A stretch of 64,000 nt of DNA. Origin: Parasponia andersonii. Its lineage: Eukaryota > Streptophyta > Magnoliopsida > Rosales > Cannabaceae. The DNA is taken from NCBI GenBank assembly GCA_002914805.1, contig JXTB01000641.1:57695-121694 (forward strand). The letters run 5' to 3'. Below the pieces are notes generated by a model. The model had not been told where the DNA came from and made no database searches. It saw only the letters and a list, made by a program, of their open reading frames with translations. The position numbers were made by a program, and so were the translations under genes. Of this stretch, positions 35,681-47,540 are shown piece by piece. Positions within the stretch are counted from its first letter, which is position 1; each line of letters opens with the position of its first letter.

Positions 35681-36035
35681 GTTCAGAAAGAATAGATTAG
35701 GGTATCAGACCCTAGAAATTCTTCTCATAGGATCATTTCTAAGTGATATTGTAATTCTACTCTACGGACTGAAGAAAAAAGAGAGTATAAGAGGAACAAA
35801 TTTCTTATTTCACTTCGGTGAAATGAGTTTATTCCCAGATTGAAGTTGTTTTCAATAATGAAAGAAATAAGAGAAGACACTGACCTTTCTTCAAGAGAGG
35901 GAGTTGAGTTGATTCGAAACTGTCAGAGAAGCGGTAGTGATTGGAGCGACCTGGGAGGTAGAATGACGCTAGGGTTCTGAGGATTTCTGAAGTTTTCTGA
36001 GAGAGTAAAATGAAACAGAGACGGATGGTTTCTGA

Positions 36036-36043
36036 TATTTATA
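36036..36043 (-). promoter_or_regulatory. TATA box of the antisense gene
   Basis: The minus strand reads GGTTATAAATATCAG here, a good plant TATA box about 560 bases upstream of the ATG at 35476. It would give an independent start inside the element, pointing away from the 3' LTR. Inferred from sequence. Confidence 0.5.
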
Positions 36044-36397
36044 ACCTAAGCACCGTTAAATCGCAGCCATAGATCAAAGGATTTGAATTTTAAATCTGAA
36101 GGCTAAGAATTACGCGGGATTCGAATCTATCCGAAAAGTCAGGATTATTTAAAATTTGAAAAGATTTGGTTCTAAAAGTGATGGTTGGTGTCAATCAGGC
36201 TTCCTCGAATTTCGCTCCTAGCTACACGTGTTCCGTTCTAACAGAAAAGAAGATACGCGTGATCTTGGGAGAGGAGATTTGGAATCTGACGGATCTTCGA
36301 CTACTCAAATCACAAGTTTAAGTTATGACATCACAAGGTCGCACGGTAATTAGAAGCTCCATTTCGTCCTAAAGAACTAATGGAGCTGGGGGCCAAT
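36044..36397. other. Pre-LTR region and polypurine tract of element III
   Basis: No coding. The last bases before the LTR (36380-36397) contain a GGAGCTGGGGGCC run that can serve as polypurine tract. The rest would be the upstream region of the antisense promoter. Confidence 0.6.
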
Positions 36398-37133
36398 TGT
36401 TGTGCGGTCTAAAATCCTAAGGTCGCATAAGGATTATATGCGACCTCTTCCGTGATGGTTATATGCGACCTCCTCCGTGATTATTATATGCGACCTCTTC
36501 CACAGGTTTTGTGCGACCTTCTCCGTGCAGTTTGCCTTGACAAACAGGAAACCTATAAGGAGAAGGAAACACGTAAATTCCATAAAGGAAACCTACAAGA
36601 AGAGGGAGACAAGTAAACGCTATGGAAGAAACCTACAAGGAAAGGGAAACTGAAGACTCCTATTTATGATTAACTAGTTATCCATTTTGAATAGTTATCT
36701 AATTATATTGTATGTTACCCAATTGTATAGTTACCCGTTTATACAATTAGGATCCTAGAGACATAAGGAACCTAGGGGCATAAAGTTACTTTTATCTATA
36801 TAAAGGGGGCTCTATGTTCCGAAGAAGGACAAGTGACAGAGAATAGAAGTCAGAGCAAATTCAAGCTTAGAGTATTCCAAACTTTGGGTAGTCTAAGTCT
36901 TTGTTATTCTTCAATAGCTTTCAGCTTTTTCGATTTCCAAACAAGATTGTAACCTTGAGTGTTCATTATTATTCATAAAATAGTGAGAAAACAGTGGACG
37001 TAGGCTCATCTTTTTTGGGGCTGAACCACTATAAATCCCTCTCTCCTTATTTGCTTTGATTACTACTTCAATTCACACAAGTCACATCTCTTGATTATTT
37101 ATAAATTTATTGTTGATAAAACCTCCATCAACA
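36398..37133 (+). repeat. Element III 3' LTR, 736 bp
   Basis: Same length as the 5' LTR with about 18 substitutions and no indel that I can see. Most differences are transitions. The TATA box is at 36796-36805. Its outward end could drive transcripts into flanking DNA from 37134. Confidence 0.97.
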
Positions 37134-37326
37134 CCAATTAAATAATATTAGTCACTACTGAAAAGCCAAGTCCACTGACTTTTTCCAAAACTTAAGACTA
37201 TTGATCATAGGTTTGAATTTACGTGGGCCTATCATAAGGTTTGCAAACTCCTTTTAAATTTTAATAATATTAAGGGCAAAAGACATTATAGCCCCTCCAC
37301 TTGTGTGAAGAGTTGTTATTTATCCC

Positions 37327-38281
37327 ATCTCTTTTCAAATTTTTCTCACACCCCCCAAAAAATTACAATTGGAGTAATAGTTTATCCCAACTAATTACTA
37401 ACGGCATTAAAAAAAAATGTATATCATCGAACCTGAATTCTAGTAAATAGAAGAGATAAAAGGGGATAAAATTCCAACTTTTACAAATTGTAAGAGCCCT
37501 AAAAGTAGGAAAAAAATTTGTATTTGAAATTATTTGTGAAGGAAAGTCAATTAAAGTAAGAAATCATACCATGTTACTGAGAACAAGGGCGAGAAAAAAA
37601 TTGGATTATACAAGTGGATGTGGTGGTAGTTTTGACGGGCTTTTGCGGAGTAGACAAATGATACCTCCAACCCTTAAAGATGTGAAAAAAAAAAAAAAAC
37701 AAATGCTATCATCGTCATGTTACTTACCATATTCAAATGCTTGAATCGTAATGATCTTTTTTATTTTCTCCATTTTCCACTCTCATTTCTCTATTTTTTT
37801 TTCTTTTTCGGGTTGTTTTTTCTTCTTTAAAGAAAATATTTTTGCTTTTTATTTTAATGACGGGTTTTTGGTCTTTTTGTTTTTGAACAATGTTCAAAGA
37901 GTGTCCTCACCAAGATATTGAAGAACAGAGGCCAGAATTGAGTAGAAAATTGGTTTTAGGGTCTCCAATCAACGAAGATACCTACTTTGATGAACAAAAA
38001 GCTTTGAACGGAAAATGCATAATTGAAGAAAACGTATCGATGTAAAATTCCTCTCTCTTCCCCTCCCCCCTCCTCTTTTTTTGAGTACTTGGATTTTTCA
38101 ATACATACTACCATTTTGATCTCCATCTTGATAGAGTTTCTAGCGTTCCTAAGATTTTCGTGGTCATCTCTTTTTCCCTATCTATTTACCGGTCTTCATG
38201 ATGATGAAGTTGTTATTATATTTTTTTTCCCTGATTTTGTTATTTAACATTGTTAACTATTTGGCGTTAGACTACTACTCT
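37327..38281. other. Interior of the long-TIR transposon, left part
   Basis: AT-rich, with poly(A) and poly(T) runs. An open frame at 38023-38247 has no recognisable features. No gene seen. Confidence 0.55.
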
Positions 38282-41218
38282 TGTCACGACCCAAAACCCG
38301 GACTAGTGGCAGAAAGAGAATTTCACAAAGGTGAAAAATTCCTTAATTTATTTGAAAAGTGTTAAAAGTTCTAGTTTTTATAAAACAGTCCATTTAAATA
38401 AAATATTCGGAATTCCATCCCGTGAACCACTCCCACAGTTCGTATACACCACCAAATATAAATTGAACAATTACTTACAAAATATGAAATAAATTTCAAA
38501 ACCCATCATCATCATCATTCACAACAGACGTCAAATCAGAATGGCATACATAAGTTTACAGACAAAATAGAAAGCAGTAATCTTGGTTCAATGCTAACAC
38601 AAAATTCCAAATAGTCCAAAGACTATAACAACAAACTCCTAGCATTACCAAGAGGCGAACTGCAATCCCGATGACCTCTTACTCCTCTTGATCACCAAAA
38701 TCGCACTGGACACCACCTGAGAAGGAAGGTAAAGGGGGGTGAGCATACAATGCCTAGTAGGAAAATAGTTACCTCGGGGAAAAATAATTCAGTGATGGGA
38801 ATCTCTTGCATGGTTAGTTCAAATCCAAAACATACACATACGTATATATATAATCCAAACCGGGAGCCAATATATATATATAACAGTGTAATAAAAACCA
38901 TCACTCCATATGCACATGCCACAAATCAACTCATACCCATGAGCTCACATCCTCTCATCTGTGGAAACCACGGATGATGGCACTAAGTGTACCTAACAGC
39001 CTGCTTGATACCTAAGCCCATACCCAGAAGGGACACCAATGTGTCGCCTACCAAACCTGGAGGGGCAACCGAATTGCCTACACCTGCCAAATGGGGAGGT
39101 AATCAGAGGTAACAAGACCTTGCACAAGTTTACGGACTTTCACCGACGGTGGGGCATGCAGCGCCACACTGTAAAACCCACGATGCTAACACGGTGCTCA
39201 TGTATGATCCTATGATACGTACAATACAGAACTGAAGTGTAAAAACTACTGTACTCTGGTTTTTCAATAAAACATGCATAATAGGGTTTTATAGAAAAAT
39301 GGGCAACATAACGGCCCTATTTTTGATATACCCAAAATAACCTGCACATAGAAAATTCCCACAGCAGTACAGTATATATATCGCATAGCCAGATTCCATC
39401 ACATATAATTCAAATCATTAAAAATACACTTGTTCTTATATGTTTCAGAAAATAAGTTTTAACACAAAAACGGTATCAAACGAAGGTAACTAAACTCCTA
39501 CCTCAACAGAATAGCGACATCACACTATTAAGTCCTTAAGGTGTCGTTGACGATCGCCCGGAAGGTTGGGAACCAATTCCAAGCCCTCGATCGTCCTCGT
39601 ACGAAAAATCAACTTTCTCACCGGAGCTCAATTCCACAAACGGACCTCTTCACTGAATTCCTAGCACCCAAAATAGCTAGNTCCAAAACATACACATACG
39701 TATATATATAATCCAAACCGGGAGCCAATATATATATATAACAGTGTAATAAAAACCATCACTCCATATGCACATGCCACAAATCAACTCATACCCATGA
39801 GCTCACATCCTCTCATCTGTGGAAACCACGGATGATGGCACTAAGTGTACCTAACAGCCTGCTTGATACCTAAGCCCATACCCAGAAGGGACACCAATGT
39901 GTCGCCTACCAAACCTGGAGGGGCAACCGAATTGCCTACACCTGCCAAATGGGGAGGTAATCAGAGGTAACAAGACCTTGCACAAGTTTACGGACTTTCA
40001 CCGACGGTGGGGCATGCAGCGCCACACTGTAAAACCCACGATGCTAACACGGTGCTCATGTATGATCCTATGATACGTACAATACAGAACTGAAGTGTAA
40101 AAACTACTGTACTCTGGTTTTTCAATAAAACATGCATAATAGGGTTTTATAGAAAAATGGGCAACATAACGGCCCTATTTTTGATATACCCAAAATAACC
40201 TGCACATAGAAAATTCCCACAGCAGTACAGTATATATATCGCATAGCCAGATTCCATCACATATAATTCAAATCATTAAAAATACACTTGTTCTTATATG
40301 TTTCAGAAAATAAGTTTTAACACAAAAACGGTATCAAACGAAGGTAACTAAACTCCTACCTCAACAGAATAGCGACATCACACTATTAAGTCCTTAAGGT
40401 GTCGTTGACGATCGCCCGGAAGGTTGGGAACCAATTCCAAGCCCTCGATCGTCCTCGTGCGAAAAATCAACTTTCTCACCGGAGCTCAATTCCACAAACG
40501 GACCTCTTCACTGAATTCCTAGCACCCAAAATAGCTAGGTTAGACATAAAACTTGTCCAATTCGGGTACGGGTCAACACCGGACCGGTGACACGCAAAAC
40601 GAGACAAAATCTCGACCGTCCGATCTCGATTTTTGTGCCGATCACCAAACTACACAATATACATATCAAACTTCTCCATTTTCCGAGTACATTCCAAAAA
40701 TATAATCAAAAACACAATCCAACGGCCGGATCGAAAACTAAAATTCAAAAACTCAAAATACTCAAAAATGACAATTTTTGATCCGGACAGTATGAGGTTG
40801 AGATATATATACCTTGATGATCCTTGCGACGATATGAATCCAACGGGACCAGTTTGAGGCCGAATGGTGGCCGGAATCGTCGCCGGTAGCCGGATTTCCG
40901 AAATGGGTCTAATCGACTTTAATGGCTTTTTCCGGTGGCCGGCGGCGAACGGCGACAGGCGTCAGAGCTTCATAGCGATGAGGCGAGGCGACGCCGATCG
41001 GTGAGCGGCCCGGTCAGCGGCAGGCGGTAGCTGTACAGAGGTTTGGCCGAGAGAGAGAGAGATGAGGGAGAGAAAGAGAGAGAGAGAGAGAGAGAGTGTG
41101 TGTTCTGGGGGGGGGACGTGAGGGAGGAGAGAGAGAGAAGATATATGTATATATATAATTTTTTTTTTTTAAATTTGGTCAAAGACCATTTTGCCCTTTA
41201 AAAAAATGGGTTTTTACA
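38282..41218 (-). repeat. Element II 3' LTR (with a duplicated 857 bp block)
   Basis: On the minus strand it runs from TGTAAAAACCC at 41218 to GGGTCGTGACA at 38282. Blocks 38824-39680 and 39682-40538 are the same, with one difference seen (39601 A, 40459 G), and are separated by one N at 39681. Removing one block leaves about 2080 bp, close to the expected LTR length. GA-rich and GC-rich patches near 40900-41120 are the LTR leader region. Confidence 0.9.
39681..39681. other. Single-N junction inside the element II 3' LTR
   Basis: Lies exactly between the end of one 857 bp block and the start of the next, as at 24665. Most likely two overlapping contigs placed end to end. Confidence 0.88.
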
Positions 41219-42747
41219 TTCTCCCCTCCTTTAAATTTGGTCAAACTCTGCTTCAATCTGACAAAAGCTTCTTCACTCCCGTGATCCCATACAAACTTGA
41301 CGTCCTTCCTGGTTAACTTCGTCATAGGCAAAGCAATCCTCGAGAAATCTTGCACAAAACGACGGTAGTAGCCTGCCAATCCAAGGAAACTACGTACCTC
41401 TGTTACATTTCTCGGTCTTTCCCACTCCAGAACAGCTTCAATCTTAGCGGGATCGACTGAAATACCTCTGTGAGAAATCACATAACCCAAGAACTTTACT
41501 TCTGACATCCAAAAGTCACACTTCGATTTTTTGGCGTACAACTGATGATCTCTCAAGGCCTTGAGTACTATCCCCAGATGTTCAGCATGCTCTTCTTGAG
41601 TCTTAGAATACACAAGGATATCGTCAATGAATACGACCATAAACTGATCCAAAAACGGCCTGAAAATCCGATTCATGAGATCCATGAAGGCTGCGGCTGC
41701 ATTTGTTAAACCAAATGGCATCACCAGAAATTCAAAGTGACCATATCGGGTTCTGAATGCTGTCTTCGGTATATCATCCTCCCTTATCTTCAACTGATGA
41801 TAACCGGATCTCAAATCGATCTTAGAGAAGAATCTTGAACCACCAAGTTGATCGAACAACTCATCTATCCTTGGCAAAAGATACTTGTTCTTCACCGTCA
41901 ACTGGTTCAACTTCCGATAATCCACACAAAGTCTCAACGAACCATCAGCTTTCTTCGCAAACAAAACAGGAGCACCCCAAAGAGAAGTGCTACTACAAAT
42001 AAATCCCTTGGAAAGCAAATCGTCCAACTGTTCTCTTAATTCTTCCATCTCAGCAGGTACCATGCGATAGGCTGGAATAGAAACTGGCTGAGCTCCAGGA
42101 ACTAGTTCAATACAGAACTCGACCTCCCTATCAGGTGGTAACCCCGGAAGGTCTTCAGGAAACACCTCCGAATACTCACACACCAACAGAATCCATAGGC
42201 CTTGATCGTCAGTCCTCACCTTACCATCCATAGCAAACAAGTTCCCATAACACTCAAGTTTCTTTCTTCCACCCATGCACGCTTTCAGAACAGGACTAGG
42301 CTTCAACAGACTCATCCCAGCCTGATAGACAATAGGATATCCATCACTAGGAAAAAGAGTCACCCGCTTCTTATGATAGTCCACAACGGCTCGATACTTC
42401 GACAACCAATCCATACCAAGTATCACATCATACTGTCCCATCGGCAACACAATCAAATCAGCAAGAAACTTCCTATCGCCAATCACAACCCGACAAGACT
42501 TACACACACTAGACACATCGGCCATTCCTCCCAAAGATGTACCCAACGACAATACATAATCCAAATCAGAAAATTTCAACCCCAACAGTTGAGCAAACAA
42601 TAAGGATATGAATGAATGAGATGCACCAGTATCAAACAAAACATGTGTCCAAGAGTGTGAGAGAAGGATCATACCATCAACAACACCTCGACCGGTGCGA
42701 TCCTGAGTGTCGTCTACCCCAGTAAAAGCATAGGCTTGGCCAGTCAC
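41179..42747 (-). pseudogene. Element II protease and reverse transcriptase, open but truncated
   Basis: A 522-codon open frame. The protease motif DTGASHSF is near 42630. The reverse transcriptase has [25 protein letters not shown] and F-I-D-D (about 41612-41623), and ends in the connection region (FVRLKQSLT). The frame then runs through the deletion point, the polypurine tract and 13 codons into the LTR, stopping at 41179. Compared with element I the catalytic motifs are intact, but RNase H and integrase are gone, so no complete pol can be made. Confidence 0.9.
41219..41231 (-). other. Element II polypurine tract
   Basis: The minus strand reads AAAGGAGGGGAGAA immediately before the TG of the 3' LTR. 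Confidence 0.85.
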
Positions 42748-43902
42748 CTTTTCCTTCCCTTTGTTGCCTCTTCCCTGGCCAGGACGGCTGCTGCTGGATC
42801 CTGGACCACTACTGCCATATCCACGCCCACCCTGACTCCCTGAAGCCTCAGGAGTCTGAAAGTTCTGAGTGAAACCCTAAGGGCGGTACTGATGCTGATA
42901 GGGCTTAGGGGAAGTAAAAGCCTACGAAGCACCCTGTGACTGTTGCGGCCTTGCCTGAGTGTTCTGATAAGAAGCAGAACCTGACTGGCTCCTCTCCGGT
43001 CCTCCCTGAGAGAGAGGAGATTTTTGCAGACGGTTGGGACATGCTTTCTTCCGATGACCCTGCTGGCCACAAACAAAACATCCTCCATACGGACTACCTC
43101 TGCCACCCCCAGAAGAACCACTACTGTTTGAGCTGTCACTGCTCGCAGTACCCTGTGCTGACCACTGCCCCTGGTTCCTTCTGGTAGCTTTCCTGTCATT
43201 TTCTCTCCATTGGTTCCTCCTGGAATCCAAACTTTCTTCGATGGCCTCTGTCCACTAGGCAGCTACTGTAATCTCAGGAAGAGTGTGGAAAGTCTGAGTG
43301 CCGATTCTGTTGAAAATGTTCTGATTCAGACGACTCCAGAAGTTAGCAACTCGGTACTTCTCACTCGTAACTGGTCCAAGAGCAATACTCGCCAACTCAA
43401 TGAACTCTATCAGGTATTCATTCACCATTCTGTTACCTAGGGTCAGAGTCTCAAATCGGTTCACAACTTCATCCTGTTGGTCCTCATTGGCATACTAGGC
43501 CTTGAAAATCGTTTCAAAATCTTCCCAAGTCAAGCCCACTACATCTTGCATCCGTTCCACTATTTCCCACCAATGAATGGCGCTCCCTGTCAAACGGGTA
43601 ACAGCAAACACGACCCAAAACTCAACCAGAGTACCAAGGGCTCAAAAATGCCTCTCCATCTCACACAACCAAGTAATTGCCGTGAGGGCTTCTGGTCTAC
43701 CATCAAAGTGCCCTAGCTGAAGACGCATAAATCGTTGAAGGTGATCAGCCTGATCCAACTGACGTTCCCTCAGAGCTGGAGGCTGATAGTCTGGATTGCT
43801 CATCTGGACAAATGCCTACTGCATTGCCTCAATCAGATGAGTGAAATCCGGACGAGGAGGTTCGGCATCCAGCTGGTGCCTCGGAACTCTTCTAGGAGGC
43901 AT
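42748..43902 (-). pseudogene. Element II gag, with stops
   Basis: Starts MPPRRVPRHQL at 43902 on the minus strand. The zinc knuckle CFVCGQQGHRKKAC (near 43080-43040) is intact, unlike in element I. Several TAG stops interrupt the N-terminal and capsid parts, for example near 43817, 43648, 43495 and 43256, and another near 42922. All occupy Gln or Trp positions of the relative in element I. Confidence 0.88.
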
Positions 43903-44016
43903 CCTTAAAGTCTGAAACAATATGCCAAACTGTTAGTGCGATAATGATGAATGCTTGTCATAAAAATCAACTTCAATCTAGTTTAATGGTGATACGTCCG
44001 AGCTGTTGAACTCAAA

Positions 44017-44028
44017 GCTCTGATACCA
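44017..44028 (-). other. Element II primer-binding site, initiator-Met tRNA
   Basis: The minus strand reads TGGTATCAGAGC, eight bases inside the 5' LTR, as in element I. Confidence 0.93.
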
Positions 44029-44036
44029 AAAATTTC

Positions 44037-45801
44037 TGTCACGACCCAAAACCCGGGCTAGTGGCAGAAGGGGAATTTCACAAAGGTGGGAAATTCCTTA
44101 ATTTATTTGAAAAGTGTCAAAAGTTCTAGTTTTTATAAAAACAGTCCATTTAAATAAAATATTCGGAATTCCATCCCGTGAACCACTCCCACAGTTCGTA
44201 TACACCACCAAACATAAATTGAACAATTACTTAAAAATATGAAATAAATTTCAAAACCCATCATCATCATCATCATTCACAACAGACGTCAAATATCAGA
44301 ATGGCATACATAAGTTTGCAGACAAAATAGAAAGCAGTAATCTTGGTTCAATGCTAACACAAAATTCCAAATAGTCCAAAGACTATGACAACAAACTCCT
44401 AGCATTACCAAGAGGCGAACTGCAATCCCGATGACCTCTTACTCCTCTTGATCACCAAAATCGTACTAGACACCACCTGAGGAGGAAGGTAAGGGGGGTG
44501 AGCATACAATGCCCAGTAGGAAAATAGTTACCTCGGGGAAAAAAAATTCAGTGATGGGAATCTCCTGTATGGTTAGTTCAAATCCAAAACATACACCCAC
44601 GTATATATATAATCCAAACCGGGAGCCAATATATATATAACAGTGTAATAAAAACCATCACTCCATATGCACATGACACAAATCAACTCATACCCACGAG
44701 CTCACATCCTCTCATCTGTGGAAACCCAGGATGATGGCACTAAGTGTACCTAANNNNNNNNNNNNNNNNNNNNNNNNNNNNNNNNNNNNNNNNNNNNNNN
44801 NNNNNNNNNNNNNNNNNNNNNNNNNNNNNNNNNNNNNNNNNNNNNNNNNNNNNNNNNNNNNNNNNNNNNNNNNNNNNNNNNNNNNNNNNNNNNNNNNNNN
44901 NNNNNNNNNNNNNNNNNNNNNNNNNNNNNNNNNNNNNNNNNNNNNNNNNNNNNNNNNNNNNNNNNNNNNNNNNNNNNNNNNNNNNNNNNNNNNNNNNNNN
45001 NNNNNNNNNNNNNNNNNNNNNNNNNNNNNNNNNNNNNNNNNNNNNNNNNNNNNNNNNNNNNNNNNNNNNNNNNNNNNNNNNNNNNNNNNNNNNNNNNNNN
45101 NNNNNNNNNNNNNNNNNNNNNNNNNNNNNNNNNNNNNNNNNNNNNNNNNNNNNNNNNNNNNNNNNNNNNNNNNNNNNNNNNNNNNNNNNNNNNNNNNNNN
45201 NNNNNNNNNNNNNNNNNNNNNNNNNNNNNNNNNNNNNNNNNNNNNNNNNNNNNNNNNNNNNNNNNNNNNNNNNNNNNNNNNNNNNNNNNNNNNNNNNNNN
45301 NNNNNNNNNNNNNNNNNNNNNNNNNNNNNNNNNNNNNNNNNNNNNNNNNNNNNNNNNNNNNNNNNNNNNNNNNNNNNNNNNNNNNNGGCAATTTTTGATC
45401 CGGACAGTATGAGGTTGAGATATATATACCTTGATGATCCTTGCGACGATACGAATCCAACGGGACCGGTTTGAGGCCGAATGGTGGCCGGAATCGTCGC
45501 CGGTGGCCGGATTTCCGAAATGGGTCTAATCGGCTTTAATGGCTTTTTCCAGCGTACCGGTGGCCGGCAGCGAGCGGCGACAGGCGGCGGAGCTTCATGG
45601 CGACGAGGCGAGGTGATGCTGGTCGGCGACAGGCGGCGGCTATGCAGAGGTTTGGCCAAGAGAGAGAGAGAGAGAGACAGAGTGTGTTCGGGGGGGGGGA
45701 CAGGAGGGAGGAGAGAGAGAAGATATATGTATATATATAAATTTTTTTTTTTAAAATCTGGTCAAAGACCATTTTACCCTTTAAAAAAATGGATTTTTAC
45801 A
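44037..45801 (-). repeat. Element II 5' LTR, with sequence gap
   Basis: On the minus strand it runs from TGTAAAAATCC at 45801 to TGACA at 44037, next to the primer site. Bases 44754-45386 are N. The partner LTR has 915 bases in the same place (39855-40769), so the gap is undersized by about 280 bases. Open frames spanning the N run are meaningless. Confidence 0.9.
44754..45386. other. Assembly gap of 633 N
   Basis: Undetermined bases inside the element II 5' LTR. Confidence 0.99.
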
Positions 45802-46179
45802 ACTCTATTTGTAATATTTGGAACCCGAGGGATAAATTTCGAAAGTAATGGATTAAATAACAACTCTTAACAAAAGTGGAGGGACCATAAGGTCTTTTGC
45901 CCAAATTTAAATCATATTGGTCAGGGTTTTAGCAAAATTCACCTACTTCAAAATCTCAATCTCTATCAAACCAAAAACGTGGAATTCAAAGTCCAAATAA
46001 TGTTTCCAAAATTACAATTCAACCCTTAGAGTGTGTGTACTCCAATATTTAAAGATATCTCACTAAAAATGAGGTCATAGCCCAATGACTTTGTGATTTT
46101 TAAAATCAAGTTCTTATTAAAATTAAAATGGTTCTTTACAGACCAAGTCCTTTATCATAGTAAGCATAGTAAGCATACC

Positions 46180-47540
46180 CTTATACATGTACCGAGGAAT
46201 AATCCGTAAACGTCGCTAAATATTAGGTACGTACACTATGATGACGATATAGCTTTTGCTATTAAGGAAGAAGCCGACTCAAAAAAGGTAAGCCAAGGGT
46301 TCGAGCAATTCTTTATTGAAGCCTAAAAATAAATGAATTGCTGGTTATAGAATATTATTCTCGTCAGACTTAAACCTATACTAACCAATTGAACACATAC
46401 CTCAAACATGGTAACCTGAAAGGGGAAGGGTAAAGAGAGGTGAGAAAATGCCCATTGTAGGAATCCAATTACCTTTTTTTGAACATGTCTTGTAGTTCCA
46501 AAATATCTTTATGGCCAGTTATTTTGAACACAATTCACTAATTATGTCTATAATTTTAAATCCATAATTATCCATATATATATATGAAAAGATAAACTAA
46601 AATATTATAGTAGCATATATCATAAATCAACGAGATATTATGAGTGTTCACCCTCTCATCAGGACTATATGCGTATCACAATAGGATCCTAATATTAGTT
46701 TACAGTCTTTATACCAAAGGTTGAGTTGTAGCCACCTACTACAAGTCTGCAGACGTTGCAAACCACCTACGTACTAAGTAAATCGTATTCATAGACGTCT
46801 TGTGTAATCTTATAGTATATGTGATATAGTAATATATAAAATAAACATGTACTGTTCAATTATTCTAAAACAGCTTTTGTTTTTTGTTTAAAACTGTTTT
46901 TTTGCTCTAAAATATTTGAAAGGAAAACAACTACAAGCTAAAAGCAAAAATCTTATCTCAGAGCAATTCACAATATCTGAATATTACTTATATCCACTAA
47001 AAAAAACGTATTTAAATGAATATGATTCACAAATTCTAAAACTTTCGAAAAAGAGTCTATCTTCATTTAAAACCAATTAATTAACCCCTATCTCAGCGGG
47101 ATAGCAAGTTAAGCGAACGGTTGCTTGAGGAGCTACTTATTGCTCAATTAAATGCCTGATCTCTCATCAATTTAGCTTGAATTCGACCTATCATCACATC
47201 CTGATCATCAAAACAAGGCTCCCGATGTTGATATAGCTTCTGGAATAAAAATGACCTTAGCACACTTTTCGAGAAGTAACCCGAGCTTGTTCAAGAACAT
47301 GGTTCATCAATATAAACTCCTTCGGGCAATTAAGGGTTTTTTTCTTTTGCTTGAACTTCGGGCATTAATTTATATGCCCAATCGTACCTCTCCATAAGTT
47401 GAGTCCAACAATACCGCACTTGACACTAGGAGGTGGCCAGATTTAAAAACTTCACATCAAAAAAAAAAAAAAAAAACCGTCGCGGCCAAACCCTCGTTCA
47501 ATCATTCTGGTGATCGGTGGGAGTTAGAGGTCTAGCAAGT
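46180..47540 (-). mobile_element. Decayed chromovirus-type LTR remnant
   Basis: The order of features matches the element II LTR read in the same direction: a GGGTAAAGAGAGGTGAGAAAATGCCC box (ending about 46455), then alternating TA, then a CACCCTCTCATC box near 46650, a TTTACAG box near 46698 and CCCTATCTCAGCGGGATAGC near 47088. Divergence is high. No ends or coding parts are defined. Family assignment is from landmark order only. Confidence 0.45.

Larger units (their letters stand above)
25973..37133 (+). mobile_element. Element III: Tat-clade Ty3/gypsy retrotransposon with antisense gene
   Basis: A complete 11.16 kb element with target duplication ccaat at 25968-25972 and 37134-37138 and LTRs of 736 bp each. 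Order: LTR, primer site, gag, protease, reverse transcriptase, two RNase H regions, integrase, spacer, an antisense multi-exon gene, polypurine tract, LTR. The Tat assignment rests on the gag knuckle C-x2-H...H...C, the D-N-G-S protease, a second RNase H of the archaeal type (LYVDGSSNENGAG), and the antisense gene. The LTRs differ at about 18 positions by my count (about 2.4%), so it is the youngest intact element here. Gag-pol has 12 premature stops but no frameshift. Confidence 0.96.
38282..45801 (-). mobile_element. Element II: internally deleted chromovirus of the element I family
   Basis: Minus-strand element with target duplication actct at 38277-38281 and 45802-45806. Its LTRs match those of element I. 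The internal region is only 2.8 kb: primer site, gag, protease, reverse transcriptase, then directly the polypurine tract. About 2.0 kb with RNase H, integrase and chromodomain is missing. Such a copy could move only with proteins from a full relative. The protease and reverse transcriptase frame is long and open, gag has several stops. The 3' LTR contains a suspected assembly duplication and the 5' LTR a 633 N gap. Confidence 0.94.
37274..45902. mobile_element. Long-TIR DNA transposon (MULE-like), split by element II
   Basis: The left end at 37274 starts GGGCAAAAGACATTATAGCC and the right end at 45902, read in reverse, starts GGGCAAAAGACCTTATGGTC. The inverted match continues imperfectly for about 100 bases, through CCCTCCACTT and GTTGTTATTTA. 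Without element II the element would be about 1.1 kb and non-coding, so non-autonomous. Long inverted repeats suggest a MULE; I found no clear 9-11 base target duplication, so the superfamily is open. Confidence 0.65.

Noticed and set aside
44712..45659. Long open frames across the N run
   Set aside because: Undetermined bases were read as open codons.
37274..45902. The inverted ends as part of element II
   Set aside because: They lie outside the actct target duplication of element II and belong to the sequence it inserted into.
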